Shown here piece by piece: positions 1-9,499 of a stretch of DNA of 64,000 bases. Below the pieces are notes generated by a model. It ran no database searches and was not told the DNA's origin. It saw nothing but the letters and a program-made list of their open reading frames with translations. The stretch is taken from NCBI GenBank assembly GCA_028386065.3, contig JAKUCV010007503.1, forward strand, positions 137,434 through 201,433, read 5' to 3'. A program made the translations under genes and the position numbers. This DNA comes from Turnera subulata. Taxonomy: Eukaryota > Streptophyta > Magnoliopsida > Malpighiales > Passifloraceae. The first letter of the stretch is position 1, and each line of letters begins with the position of its first letter.

Positions 1-330
1 GGTTCGTGTGGATACCGTAGAGGAGCAGGTCTTCTTCTTGCTCTAACTGATTCGTTCCAGCCTTCGTCTTGGTCTAGATGATTCCTTACACAAGTTAGGT
101 GAAAGATCCTAACCTTACAGGTATGTAACATTTGTTATACGGTTTATATGCTTCACATGTGGTTCTTGGCTAAGTTTCCTTTGCTTCCGCTGCATCTTTT
201 GCTTGTATATGATTGTCATATAGCCTAGGGAAACTTACAATTTTTATGCATTAACCCCTTTATAAAAGCGATATAAATCCGGCCCCAAAAGTGGATATAG
301 CAATGACAGTTTATGTCACATCCATCCAAG
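1..330. other. Unassigned sequence at left edge
   Basis: I see no open frame or recognisable domain here. The stretch lies beyond the 3' end of the decayed copia A polyprotein, so it may hold 3' untranslated or LTR sequence of copia A or of a neighbouring element. It does not match the copia A LTR identified at 7303-7739, so the true left end of copia A is probably outside the window. Confidence 0.3.
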
Positions 331-419
331 AAATTGCTGTTTTATCTAAAAATGAGCAAATAAATAACTATTCATAAACTTCAACTTGTCCAACAATCAG
401 TGAGGCTTGGATTTAAATA

Positions 420-1320
420 TCTAATCACTTTAATGTAATCAGACATCTTATATGTGAGTATTAAATCTTCCTAATTTGTGCATACTTTAGACATCTCAAA
501 GCAAATGCACAAGAAATATTCTCCAGCTAGTGAGGTTTCAATTCATTTCTTATACATTAATTGAGACTAAAATCTCCCTCCTGAATTGGAACATCACTCG
601 ATGAAATTTAATCTACATATCTGGAACTTTTGTAGAGCCTTATTGATATATACTTCTTGAGACAAACCAAAATATTATTTTATTTAATCATGGAATATTT
701 AATTCCAATCACATAAAATGCCTCAAGCATATCATATATTCAAAAGTTCATAGAAAAGAAATTTTTGGTTATAATTCATAAGTAAACCAAGATCATAATT
801 AGCTAGCAAGATACTGTTAATATACATAAACAAAATTAATTTGCTCCCATTGATCTTTAGATACATACACCGATTAACAGTGTTTCATTAGAATCTAAAG
901 AAGTAATGAAATCATTAAATAAGGATGCCATTACTATGGAGCTTTATTAAATATATATATCAACATACATGCCATGTAATCTTTTTTTCTTCAATTGAGA
1001 AGCCCAAAATCGGTTCAAATAAACCTCTTCTTTTAAATTTCATTCAGAAAAGCATCTTGACATTTATTTGGTTTGACCCTAGATCATAATGAGCCACCAT
1101 TACTATAATGATTTATAAAAGTCTTTTTAGAAACAAAAGAAAAGGTCTCTTTGTAGGTAACACCATCTTTCTGATTATAATACTAGACAACCAATTTGGC
1201 TTTATATTTTTCGATATTGCCAATAGAGTCGTGTTTGGTCTTAAAGACCCATTATACACAAATCTTTCACATAATTTTGAAAACTCTACTAAATCCCAAA
1301 CTTAGTTGTAATCCATTCTT
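420..1320 (-). pseudogene. Copia A reverse transcriptase / RNase H region, decayed
   Basis: Reading the minus strand from about 1320, phrases of a copia reverse transcriptase can be followed in changing frames: a block like DNQVWDLV, then KAxLVxKGxxQKEGxDYxETFxPV in degraded form, then AHYDLxxxQxDVKxAFLN near 1040-1090. The catalytic box falls near 805-816 and reads YINS where YVDD is expected, so the enzyme would be inactive. Further on, the spacing of KAYINKxLxxFxM and MYAQVCTRPD-type blocks is still visible near 450-650. Frameshifts and stops occur throughout. The plus-strand frame at 1108-1305 is only a shadow of this region. Confidence 0.7.
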
Positions 1321-1999
1321 TTCAACTCTTCTTTCATGACATTCAACCACATTTGAAAATCATTATGGCTTAAAATGAAACTGAGCTTTTATTTATCTCG
1401 AGTCAAATTCAGACTCTTGTAAATAAATCATAAGATCATATGAAATCATAAATATTCTTGATTTATGAGATCATCTTAATATGTTCTTTTATAATTTATT
1501 TACTGAGATTCATTTATTGTAAATTCATTGATGACGATTATATCATTATGAGTAGAAAAGTCTTGTTGTTCTAAATAAATTGTCAAAAATGATTGACAAT
1601 TACAGAAGCAACAATTTTAGTAAAAGTTATTTGTTCGTAGATATGTAACAAAACTTTATAAACTTTTACCGCTAAAAATTTTCCACTCCCACTAATGTCA
1701 CCATTCTTAGTGAAACTTGCATTCTCAGTTTCATTTATTTTGATAAAATGATTAGAACAGTAAAATACATCACCTTCTGGATAACCAATAAAGATATTGG
1801 TTGTTCATAAGTCCAATATCTTTTCATATGGATTATAAATTCTCACTCCCACCAAGTAACCTCATATGTACAAGTGCTTTAGACTAGATTTCTTTACTTA
1901 TCCAAAGCTCAAAATGAGTCTTGGAATTGTCATAATAGAAACCTATTTAATAATAAAATGATGAGTTTCAAGGTATACATCCATGATAATGAGGGTTAT

Positions 2000-2560
2000 A
2001 ATAAATTATTCATTATGCTCATAACCATTTTCGTAAGGGTACATTTCATCTCTCAGCAACTAAATTCAGTTGCAATATACCATCATTATGTATTAACATA
2101 ATCTCATGCTTTTCTAAAAATCTTGGAAATGGACCAACAATTCGTCCAAATTTGTTATGCTTCTCGTAATGTTTATCTTCTCTATCAAACCTAATGTTTT
2201 CACCATTTTGTCTATTTGCTTCTCAATTTTATTAATAAATACATTTAAGTAATTTATCAATTGAGATTTTACATACAATAGACATACCTAATCATGATGT
2301 GAAAAACATTAGTAAAGATGATAAAGATTATCCATCAAAAGTTGATACATAAAAAGATCACATGTCTTCACATAATCTCAAGAGCTAGGTATTTGTGGCT
2401 AATTTTCTTAAGTGTGTCTTATTTGTTTTCTTAATACAAACCACACAATTGCCAAGATTAATAAAAAAATCCAATTAAAAGGATTTTATTATTTATTAAT
2501 CTTTGCATGCTTTTTTTAGACATATGTCTAAATCTTTATGCCACAAGTGAGTACAATCCT
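2000..2560 (-). pseudogene. Copia A GAG-pre-integrase and integrase, decayed
   Basis: The minus strand at about 2545-2340 shows LWHKDL, then a Cys/His-spaced block and the phrase HTKKISHKYLALEI. This corresponds to the GAG-pre-integrase domain and the start of the integrase core of copia elements. Near 2060-2085 the phrase LNLVAER remains from the usual PQQNGVAERRN motif that carries the catalytic glutamate. Several frame changes and stop codons separate these blocks. The assignment rests on the order and wording of several motifs, so the family is fairly secure although no function remains. Confidence 0.7.
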
Positions 2561-2979
2561 CATCACGTAATCAACATTTTGAACAGCCATTATGATGCAA
2601 ATTTAATAAAACATCTATACACAAGAAACCAATATCCACTTTATGAAGGCCATCCTAAAGTACCAAAAATATTAAAATAGAATTTTCTACCAGCTGAACA
2701 CCCATTCTTAACTTTGGAAACATATAATATCAAATTTTGATAAATAAATCGAGATTTGAAAATAATAAATAGATAATTGGTATTCAAAAACACTTGATGG
2801 CGTCTAGTGTAAAAACATACAAAAATTTTGATGACCCCTACTGGAGCATTATATTGATATCCTGTATAAACATAAAATTTTGCATCAAGTTCAAATGTAG
2901 ATATTATATCCACATAATCCACTAGGAAATATAACGAGCTTTAATTAAATTGATTCAAAATATATTCAAGCATTGAGCT

Positions 2980-3060
2980 TATCTTTTCCGTTTTGAACCA
3001 TGTTTTGTAATTAAGACAATCTTTACAATAGTGTCTATCTTTCTTAATGACACTTATCGT
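2980..3060 (-). pseudogene. Copia A gag zinc knuckle remnant
   Basis: The minus strand reads KKDRHYCKDCLNYKTWF after a frame change that separates it from an upstream KCH. This fits the CCHC knuckle block of copia gag proteins (CxxC-x4-H-x4-C followed by KYxxW). It lies upstream of the GAG-pre-integrase remnant, as expected. The stretch between about 3060 and 4020 should hold the rest of gag, but I could not read it confidently. Confidence 0.6.
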
Positions 3061-4497
3061 TATTCGTTATTGTGGATTTGAGCAAATGATCCATTGATTT
3101 TCAATGATCCTTTATAGCTCTTTTCACCTTTCTTTCCTAGTTTTTTCAATAGCTCTTCAGCAACATATGAGATCATTGTATGATTTCCTTGTTCTTAAGT
3201 CTCGCCTCTTTCTAAGCAAGTATGCTTTCAATTATGTCACACTCTATTTCTCTTTTGCTTTATAGAAAATAGAATGGACTATACTCATTAGGCAAGAAAA
3301 GATCAATAAATTGTACAAGGAAATAACCATTCACAATTATTCTCATACTATACAATCTTGCTGCTAAAATAGACATTCTGGAGATATGACTTAATATTAC
3401 TCTTTATAATCATTCGCATAAACATAAAGCTTAGCATGTTCATCTTTCCCTTACTTTATGAAAAGTTTTTTTTTTCAATACTTTCGTTAGTACTGCTTTA
3501 ATCATTAAGAGTAGTGGGCTTACTGATTAAAGGTAATAAGTCTAGATTCCAAGAACTTAAATAAAGCTAGACTTGTCTCATAAATCGTCAAGCCCGTATA
3601 ACTTAATAACAATTTAAGCTTGCGAATGAAGAGTAACTTAATATCGTAAATCTCACATAGATAGACAATCCATTATTTCAATCTACATACATTATGTATA
3701 TATTGATATTTTCCTTTGGGAAATATACCAATACAACCAAAAACATGATTGATGCTTGAGTAGATTTAACATAATTGGTAAACTAATATATTTAATTAGA
3801 CATGTATGTTATCTTTAGATATACAAAATATGACTAATAAATAAATTAATCGACCACCTTTTATGTTTATAGTCATAAAATGATTAATCAATCTTTGGGT
3901 TGATCCTTAAATATTTTATGAAAATAAACTTGATTTTCTCATGATAAAATAAATTATCACCATCATGCCATCACATTAATTGCATCACATGCTCATGAGT
4001 AAATCAATATTTTTTTTATTTTGATATCCATAAAGCATTCCAATTCGGCCACTTTGGTGACTAACAAATTGTACATAAAATAGATATCAAATATTTACTT
4101 AAGTGTCTCTCTTCTTAAAATTGATATCTAGAAAACAATCTAATTTGGTCACTTTGGTGACTAACAAATTATTCTCTTCTTAAAATTGATATCTAGAAAA
4201 TATTCTAATTTGGCCACTTTGGTGACTAACAAATTATTCATAAGTAGATATCAAACTCTACATAGGTGTTTATGTAAAAGAGAGCGTTAACAAGTCCAAC
4301 GTATAATTAAAATATTTTTAGACTCAATTGCATAAGGAACAAACAATAAGGATTAAACAATAATCTGTATTATAGGGGCTTGAATGGCAGAAATTATAAC
4401 TTCTGGACTGAAATGAAAATCAACTATAATTTTTCAAAACATCAGTGGAATAGTAATTCATAAGGATTTATGCGTGCCAACAAACACTAATGGGACA
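3061..4497 (-). other. AT-rich remainder of copia A gag/leader, not readable
   Basis: By position this should be the rest of gag and part of the leader of copia A. No open frame survives and I recognise no further domain. The only internal structure seen is the tandem repeat at 4021-4245. Confidence 0.4.
4021..4245. repeat. Three-copy tandem repeat of about 65 bp
   Basis: The block 'GGYCACTTTGGTGACTAACAA' preceded by 'TTGATATC' occurs at about 4021-4070, 4120-4171 and 4186-4236. Copies 2 and 3 are joined by the same 'TTCTCTTCTTAAAA' linker. Each unit contains the short palindrome GTCACTTTGGTGAC. It lies in the leader/gag part of copia A. Confidence 0.8.
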
Positions 4498-4509
4498 AAG
4501 ACCTTTATA
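4498..4509. repeat. Target-site duplication, left copy (LINE)
   Basis: AAGACCTTTATA here is repeated exactly at 6764-6775, on the other side of the LINE. It marks the copia A sequence into which the LINE inserted. Confidence 0.85.
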
Positions 4510-5345
4510 CTTTTTTTTTGGTCGGAAAGTATAGCAGTTTTATATAATCATGAAAATACTAAGTCCGAAGAGTACAACCAATAAACATATTACAATAACC
4601 ATCCAATATTTGTTAAGAAAGGATTTATAATAACTAGGGACAGTTGTGGTTTAAGCTCTTCACAGAGGCCATTCCACAAGCATGTCCCTGCCAAATCCTA
4701 TCCAACCATAGCAACAGAACTTAGTTGAGAGGTGTTGGAGATGATGGTAGAAAGCTGATATTGAAAAGCTTAAGGTAGCTATTTTGCAACAGCTTTCCTC
4801 GTCTCATCACTCTCTAAAATAAATAGATAATAGAAATCCAACAGAAGCAAATATAAAGACATAGCCCTCGGTGCCCGGGCACCGCCATAGTCCGTTTCAG
4901 GGCAGCCAAACACAGGCAAGACCAGGAGCAACAACCAACAGAGTAACCGAGCCAGAGTGCATAACTGCGAATGAGTGGGGGAATGTCTACAAAGTAGATG
5001 ACCACTCTAGTACAGGCACTTGTAGAATCTCTCCAGGAGAGTTCAGGAAGAAACATCGTTGCTCCACCACCAATTTGATAGACCCATCCCCGGATTAAGG
5101 GTGTCCTAGTAGTTGGCCAGCATATCCCTACTGCTTGATCACCTGAGATCATAGAACAAAAATAGGGTAGGAACCCTTGTCCAATTCACATAGCAGAGTT
5201 CAGGATACAAAAGATTCGAAACAATATAAAATGCACCACAAAGCACATTGAGGATAAATTGCTTCTCGCTTTAATAGCGACAAAAAAGCCTTGGTACTCT
5301 TCCTTCCCCCGGAAGAAGTACTAGGCTATCAAACCAAACACTGCA
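4510..5345 (-). other. LINE 3' region without ORF2
   Basis: The sequence after the ORF1 stop holds no reverse transcriptase (FADD-type) or endonuclease (WNCRG-type) motif in any frame. A 112-codon minus-strand frame at 4814-5152 has no recognisable domain and is treated as chance. The stretch ends in CCGACCAAAAAAAAA on the minus strand, the polyadenylated LINE end. Confidence 0.7.
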
Positions 5346-6581
5346 TTAGTCACCAGCTGGGGAGGGCTCCACAACCACCGCCTCCACCTCCTTCCCATTT
5401 CCTGCTTCTTGTCCCATGGCAGTTTTGCTCCCCTCAACAGTTGCTTCGAAAGCTTGAATCAGTTCCACAAGAGTAGGTTGATAAACGACTCTCGCTCTCC
5501 TCGCCATTTTCTTCCTGCTGGGTTTGGAAGCTGAGGTATGGATGGGATCGGTGTCATGTAAGTCAGTAACTAACTCCGCCACTATGTTCATGAGACCAGT
5601 ATGACCCTGCCGCGATTCACTAATCGAAGATAGAAGCACATCCTCCTCTGGCAGCTTTCGCTTCCTAGATACAGGTTCTTCCCCTTGCTTCTCCGAAGAG
5701 GATGAGGTTGATGGTGCTCGCCCATTATATCCCGCATCAGGAGGATTTTCTTCCTCCATGTTCGGTTCTGCCATTTCCAATGGGACTTGTTTCTTCGCCG
5801 GATAGTATTTACCTAGTGTTTCATTTGCCCGCATCCATGGTCCAAAGTTGTTTTCTGCCGATTTCTCCACCCCTTCATCTGGCTGAGGAGGTTTAGTGCA
5901 CCTGCTCGTTGGGTGTGTAATACGTCCGCATCTTACACAAAGCTCCCCTAGTCGCTCATACTTGAATTTAATCCATATTTCCTTGCCAGATTGGTCTAAA
6001 CATGCTACACCAGGGAATAGCGGCATGTTTGTTTCAATCTCAACTCTAGCACGAATGAAGCCCTGCCAGCCTAACATGGCCTCCAGGGTGGGCTCGTAGA
6101 AGTGCAAAACTGGAAATACAGCCTCAATTTTTACCACCCTATCGTGGGTTAAAAGATTTGGGGGAATATCCTGAATTTGAACCAAAATTAGAACTTGTCG
6201 AAAACTTACCTGGCTGAGTATCATGTCCGGAAACCATCCCTTCAAGCAGAAGTACATATTCGATACCAGCCAGGGGGAGCCCTTCAGCACCTTCTTCTTG
6301 TCCTCTTCCAATTCAAATCCGATGAGGAAAATGTTGTTCATCTTGGGGATGATACGGAAGTCCCCTTTAATGCACCAGACACTCTGCATTTGACTTCGGA
6401 TCTGGCTGATATGGGGCTTCCGATCACCCAGCACCTTTTTGATGACGTAGGTGCGAGCAACAATAGCACCTGGGGAGACAGAATCCTGTTGTGCCGTCTC
6501 ACCACCAAGATTGATGACACGACGGGAGGAGGGTTCCACCATGATTTCAATCCCTTTTCCAAGAATTACCAGGCTCGACAC
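5346..6581 (-). CDS. LINE ORF1-type nucleic-acid-binding protein (DUF4283-like, CCHC knuckle)
   Basis: This intact frame of 411 codons looks like the ORF1 protein of plant L1 elements, which binds element RNA in the ribonucleoprotein. Residues about 55-190 resemble the DUF4283 domain: IRSQMQSVW, then NIFLIGFELEEDKKKVLKGSPW, then a region around IPPNLLTHDRVVKI. Near residues 208-225 a zinc knuckle reads KYERLGELCVRCGRITHPTSRC, with the CxxC-x4-H-x4-C spacing. The C-terminal third is low complexity, acidic and serine-rich, with a basic RKKMARRAR patch. The first ATG is used, but a second (MVEPSSRR) 14 codons in could be the real start. No ORF2 follows within the duplication-bounded element. Confidence 0.8.
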   Translation of the reverse strand: MSSLVILGKGIEIMVEPSSRRVINLGGETAQQDSVSPGAIVARTYVIKKVLGDRKPHISQIRSQMQSVWCIKGDFRIIPKMNNIFLIGFELEEDKKKVLKGSPWLVSNMYFCLKGWFPDMILSQVSFRQVLILVQIQDIPPNLLTHDRVVKIEAVFPVLHFYEPTLEAMLGWQGFIRARVEIETNMPLFPGVACLDQSGKEIWIKFKYERLGELCVRCGRITHPTSRCTKPPQPDEGVEKSAENNFGPWMRANETLGKYYPAKKQVPLEMAEPNMEEENPPDAGYNGRAPSTSSSSEKQGEEPVSRKRKLPEEDVLLSSISESRQGHTGLMNIVAELVTDLHDTDPIHTSASKPSRKKMARRARVVYQPTLVELIQAFEATVEGSKTAMGQEAGNGKEVEAVVVEPSPAGD

Positions 6582-6763
6582 CTGGTGCTACGAGTTGAAA
6601 AAACTAGCACTAAGTTGGAAACCGACTACTAAACAAAGGAAGGTAGGTAGGTTTCAAGATCTAGTAGATTGTGTTGAAGGCGGCAGCAAAAAAACCTAGA
6701 TCGGGGTTAGAGAGGATTTCACGCGTTTCACACGCCATAGAAATGCTGCTTTGTACACTTCAT
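6582..6763 (-). other. LINE 5' untranslated region
   Basis: About 180 bp lie between the duplication at 6764-6775 and the ORF1 start. I see no promoter motif that I can defend; LINE promoters are internal and poorly defined. Confidence 0.5.
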
Positions 6764-6775
6764 AAGACCTTTATA
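6764..6775. repeat. Target-site duplication, right copy (LINE)
   Basis: AAGACCTTTATA matches 4498-4509 exactly and closes the LINE insertion. Confidence 0.85.
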
Positions 6776-6814
6776 ATTGAACACTTGTCTGTTATGCTCA
6801 ATAATCATTCATCT

Positions 6815-6840
6815 CCCCCCCCCCCCCCCCCCCTTTTTTT
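6815..6840. repeat. Poly-C run followed by poly-T
   Basis: An uninterrupted run of 19 C is followed by a run of T, inside copia A. Such homopolymers are unstable in replication and sequencing, so the exact length is uncertain. Confidence 0.9.
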
Positions 6841-7095
6841 TAATTCGACAAACATTAAGCATAAATCCAACACTGATAACAATACATACTTCTATTCCTT
6901 TACGCCTACTGTGAAAATAAGAAATTGAATCGCGAAAACCGAACAGTAAGCACTAAGCAGACATATATATAATTCATATTTTTCATCGCACTCATGTTTT
7001 CATGCAACAATAACTATTCAACCCAAAAACGATATTTCGTAATCAGTTCGGGGTTTGTGCGTGACCATCAAAGATTGAACAGTGTTCCTTATGTT

Positions 7096-7097
<2 letters not shown>

Positions 7098-7145
<48 letters not shown>
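7098..7145. repeat. (AT)n microsatellite
   Basis: About 24 uninterrupted AT units lie in the leader of copia A. Confidence 0.95.
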
Positions 7146-7148
<3 letters not shown>

Positions 7149-7284
7149 ATTCCGCACAAGCCAACAATAATTACAGTATATAATTTTGCTTTCTACGATT
7201 CATGAAAACAAAGATATTGAATAGCAAGCAGTTATATATGAATTAAGTTCAATAATCGATATAGGGGAGATAATCGTTCCTAAA

Positions 7285-7300
7285 CCATACTCCGCTACCA
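7285..7300 (-). promoter_or_regulatory. Copia A primer-binding site (tRNA-Met type)
   Basis: The minus strand reads TGGTAGCGGAGTATGG immediately inside the LTR end. The same TGGTAGCGGAGC-type core follows the LTRs of elements D, E, F and H in this window. It fits the primer site complementary to the 3' end of initiator tRNA-Met. Confidence 0.7.
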
Positions 7301-7302
7301 CA

Positions 7303-7739
7303 TGTTAGATAATTAACATGAACAATCATAATAATCAGAGATCAAGAAATAATAATTTAATCCCTAATTCAAATATTAACATAATATGCTCATAAGACCT
7401 TTGAACTAATTATCTCCCACTAATAACATAAGGTTGAAGACATACCTGGTGAGTCAAACATAATGTCTTCTAAATTCTCTTAATCTCCTCTTGATTTGTC
7501 TTGATGCCTTCATGAGGAATAGATTTCTCTCTCTTGCCTCTGTCTTTCTTTCCAACATTTGCCAGATGGTGTAACAAAATGTTAAGCGACTGGAGAGAGG
7601 ACCTATTCCATAATATTGTATTTATACACCACATCAAGTGTCTATTAGAAAATTTTAATAGTTGTCCAATAGAATTTTGCCACGTCATTAAATAAAACCT
7701 AATATTATATGGGTCACATAAAAGGAAAATATTCTTACA
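7303..7739 (-). repeat. Copia A 5' LTR
   Basis: On the minus strand it starts TGTAAGAATATT and ends ATCTAACA, giving TG...CA ends directly before the primer site. A TATA box (TATAAATA near 7618-7628, minus) sits where a U3/R border is expected. No partner LTR is in the window, so the limits rest on the termini, the primer site and the TATA box. Confidence 0.6.
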
Positions 7740-7937
7740 AAACAAACCTGTCCTTTTTACCCGTTATTTTCGGTTCATTAATAGCATGACGACGCGTGAC
7801 ATGTGGGGCAACCAATTTAGAATTTTTTATTATTTTATTATTCTTTTATCTATTTTCTAGATTTTTAATTACCAAAATAATTATAATACAAAAATATAAT
7901 CTTTTCCCATTTTTCTTTTTCCACATCTGCATTAGAG

Positions 7938-8960
7938 ATGAAGATTTTATGCAGCCAAAAACCGTGTTCTTGCCAGAAGCATGAACCAAAACGTCGGACT
8001 CGTCGTCGCCGACAATTTGTCAAACACCACAACACTTCCGGCCAAAATTACTTAATAAAACCACCAAGAACACCTGCAACAGCAATCGTCTTCCATAAAG
8101 CCGAATCAAATAAGCAAGCAGAGAACCCAAACTGCACTAAAAGTAAAAAGCACAACCATAAACCCAGAACCATCAATCAAACCAAACATCATTTAATGGT
8201 GAAACCAAATCGGCCTATACAGAAAAACCCCTCAGCAATCGAACAAAAAGAGAACATCCCAGCAGCTTTGCCGCTGGGAAACAGCCATCATTGGAGGGAA
8301 ACCATCCTCACCGTGTGAGACGCTGGAGCAAGAGGTCGCGAGCCGCCGTGTGGTCATGCACGTACGTCGCCGTCGAGGAGAAGGTTGCCACCGAGAGGGG
8401 AGAAAGAGCCCCTTCCGCCCAAATCCATCTCCGTTTAGATCTGGAGTAATGGCCATTGTTGTCGAGTTAGTGGATTTGAGAACACGACGCCATTTTTGAG
8501 CCTGCTACTTCAGCGCTTGACCCACGACAGTGGTGACAGGTTGTTCCTCTTTGGGACATTCGTGCACATCTCCTTTGCGCCGAGGATGGAGGCGCGTCTG
8601 GATGCAGTGCTACCACAGGAGACGACATCGTCCCACTCACTCCCATCATCATCAACATCATCTTCTTCACGCCACGAGCCACCACCACACCGTAGACCAT
8701 CATCGCAGCATCACCATCTACCACGCCGGTCACCACCAGCTCTCCCTCCTCCCTCGAGCGTTGTCGCCGAACGCGCTACAACAGGCTGAGACGAGTTCGA
8801 GTCGCTGCCCACAACCGCACCTGCAACAACTGCCGACTGCAGCCGCCGCCGCCGCTGCCTCCTCCTTGTGCTCGCGCATGAGGCGGCAGATCTAGAGAAG
8901 ATAAGGGAAGTAGGGATTGGGAATGGATTAGAGTGTAGGGTTCTGATTTTGTTCAGTGCT
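7938..8960. other. GC-rich gene-like interior of the MULE, origin unknown
   Basis: The interior is much richer in G and C than its surroundings. It includes trinucleotide-like stretches (CATCATCATC, CCGCCGCCGC) and short overlapping frames on both strands (8232-8456 minus, 8467-8736 minus, 8496-8789 plus). None shows a domain that I recognise. The pattern suggests a captured gene fragment with untranslated and coding parts, as in Pack-MULEs, but I cannot name the donor. The frames are not called as genes. Confidence 0.4.
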
Positions 8961-9170
8961 TTTTTTACCTTAGTCAACGATTTTGACTGGTTATAATTAG
9001 TTAATTAGAGTTTTTGTAATTAGATTATATTTATTTATTAGAACTTTTTAAATATAAAAATATGAAAAAGAAATAAAGAAATAAAATAATAAAATAATCC
9101 CAAATTAATGGGCCCACAATACAGGTGTCACCATTTCATAAATTTATTTGCTATAACAGGTAAAAAGGAC

Positions 9171-9175
9171 AAGTT
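9171..9175. repeat. Target-site duplication, left copy (copia B)
   Basis: AAGTT directly precedes the LTR and recurs at 14442-14446 after the other LTR. Confidence 0.85.
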
Positions 9176-9369
9176 TGTTATAAATTATGTGTTTTAATGG
9201 AGAGAAAAGATTGGAGAAGGAGATGGATTTGATGAAGAAGAGGAAGATGGCGATGAGGAGGATAAAGATGATCAGCTTTCTACTTATTCTTCTGTAATGA
9301 TGTTGTATATAATATATAAGATACAAGAATGAGGGGTTAGGTATAACATTCAACACGTGTTTTATAACA
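9176..9369 (-). repeat. Copia B 3' LTR
   Basis: This 194 bp LTR differs from the copy at 14248-14441 at only a few positions by eye. The neighbouring polypurine tract makes it the 3' LTR of the minus-strand element. Confidence 0.9.
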
Positions 9370-9381
9370 CTTCCCCTTTGA
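9370..9381 (-). promoter_or_regulatory. Copia B polypurine tract
   Basis: The minus strand reads CAAAGGGGAAG directly upstream of the LTR start, as expected of the plus-strand DNA primer of a copia element. Confidence 0.75.
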
Positions 9382-9499
9382 ATGTTATTGTGTATTGGGT
9401 AGAATACGCATAGGGAGAACTGCCTCATTAAAAACCTTACCAAGAAAAACCCTGTGGGATAAAAACTTGGTGAAGGAAAAAAGAGTGCAGTGCGTATTC

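Larger units (their letters stand above)
4510..6763 (-). mobile_element. L1-type LINE carrying ORF1 only
   Basis: The element is flanked by a 12 bp duplication (4498-4509 and 6764-6775). Its 3' end on the minus strand is CCGACC followed by a short poly-A (T-run at 4511-4519). It has a 5' untranslated stretch (about 6582-6763), one long ORF of LINE ORF1 type (5346-6581) and about 830 bp of 3' sequence. The whole element is only 2.25 kb, and no endonuclease or reverse transcriptase motif appears in any frame. It is therefore either an internally deleted L1 or a non-autonomous ORF1-only derivative. The intact ORF and clean duplication suggest it is much younger than its copia host. Confidence 0.85.
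330..7739 (-). mobile_element. Copia A: degenerate Ty1/copia retrotransposon, interrupted by a LINE
   Basis: On the minus strand the order is 5' LTR (7303-7739), primer site (7285-7300), gag zinc knuckle (about 2985-3055), GAG-pre-integrase (about 2340-2545), integrase (about 2040-2340) and reverse transcriptase plus RNase H region (about 420-1320). That is the Ty1/copia order. Every domain is broken by frameshifts and stops, so the copy is old. A LINE with a 12 bp target-site duplication sits at 4510-6763. The 3' LTR was not found and is probably left of the window. The right end at 7739 is inferred from a TG...CA LTR with a TATA box; the left limit is only approximate. Confidence 0.75.

Noticed and set aside
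1108..1305. 65-codon plus-strand frame
   Set aside because: It is the antisense shadow of the copia A reverse transcriptase remnant.
4814..5152. 112-codon minus-strand frame in the LINE 3' region, considered as an ORF2 remnant
   Set aside because: No reverse transcriptase, RNase H or endonuclease motif could be found in it.
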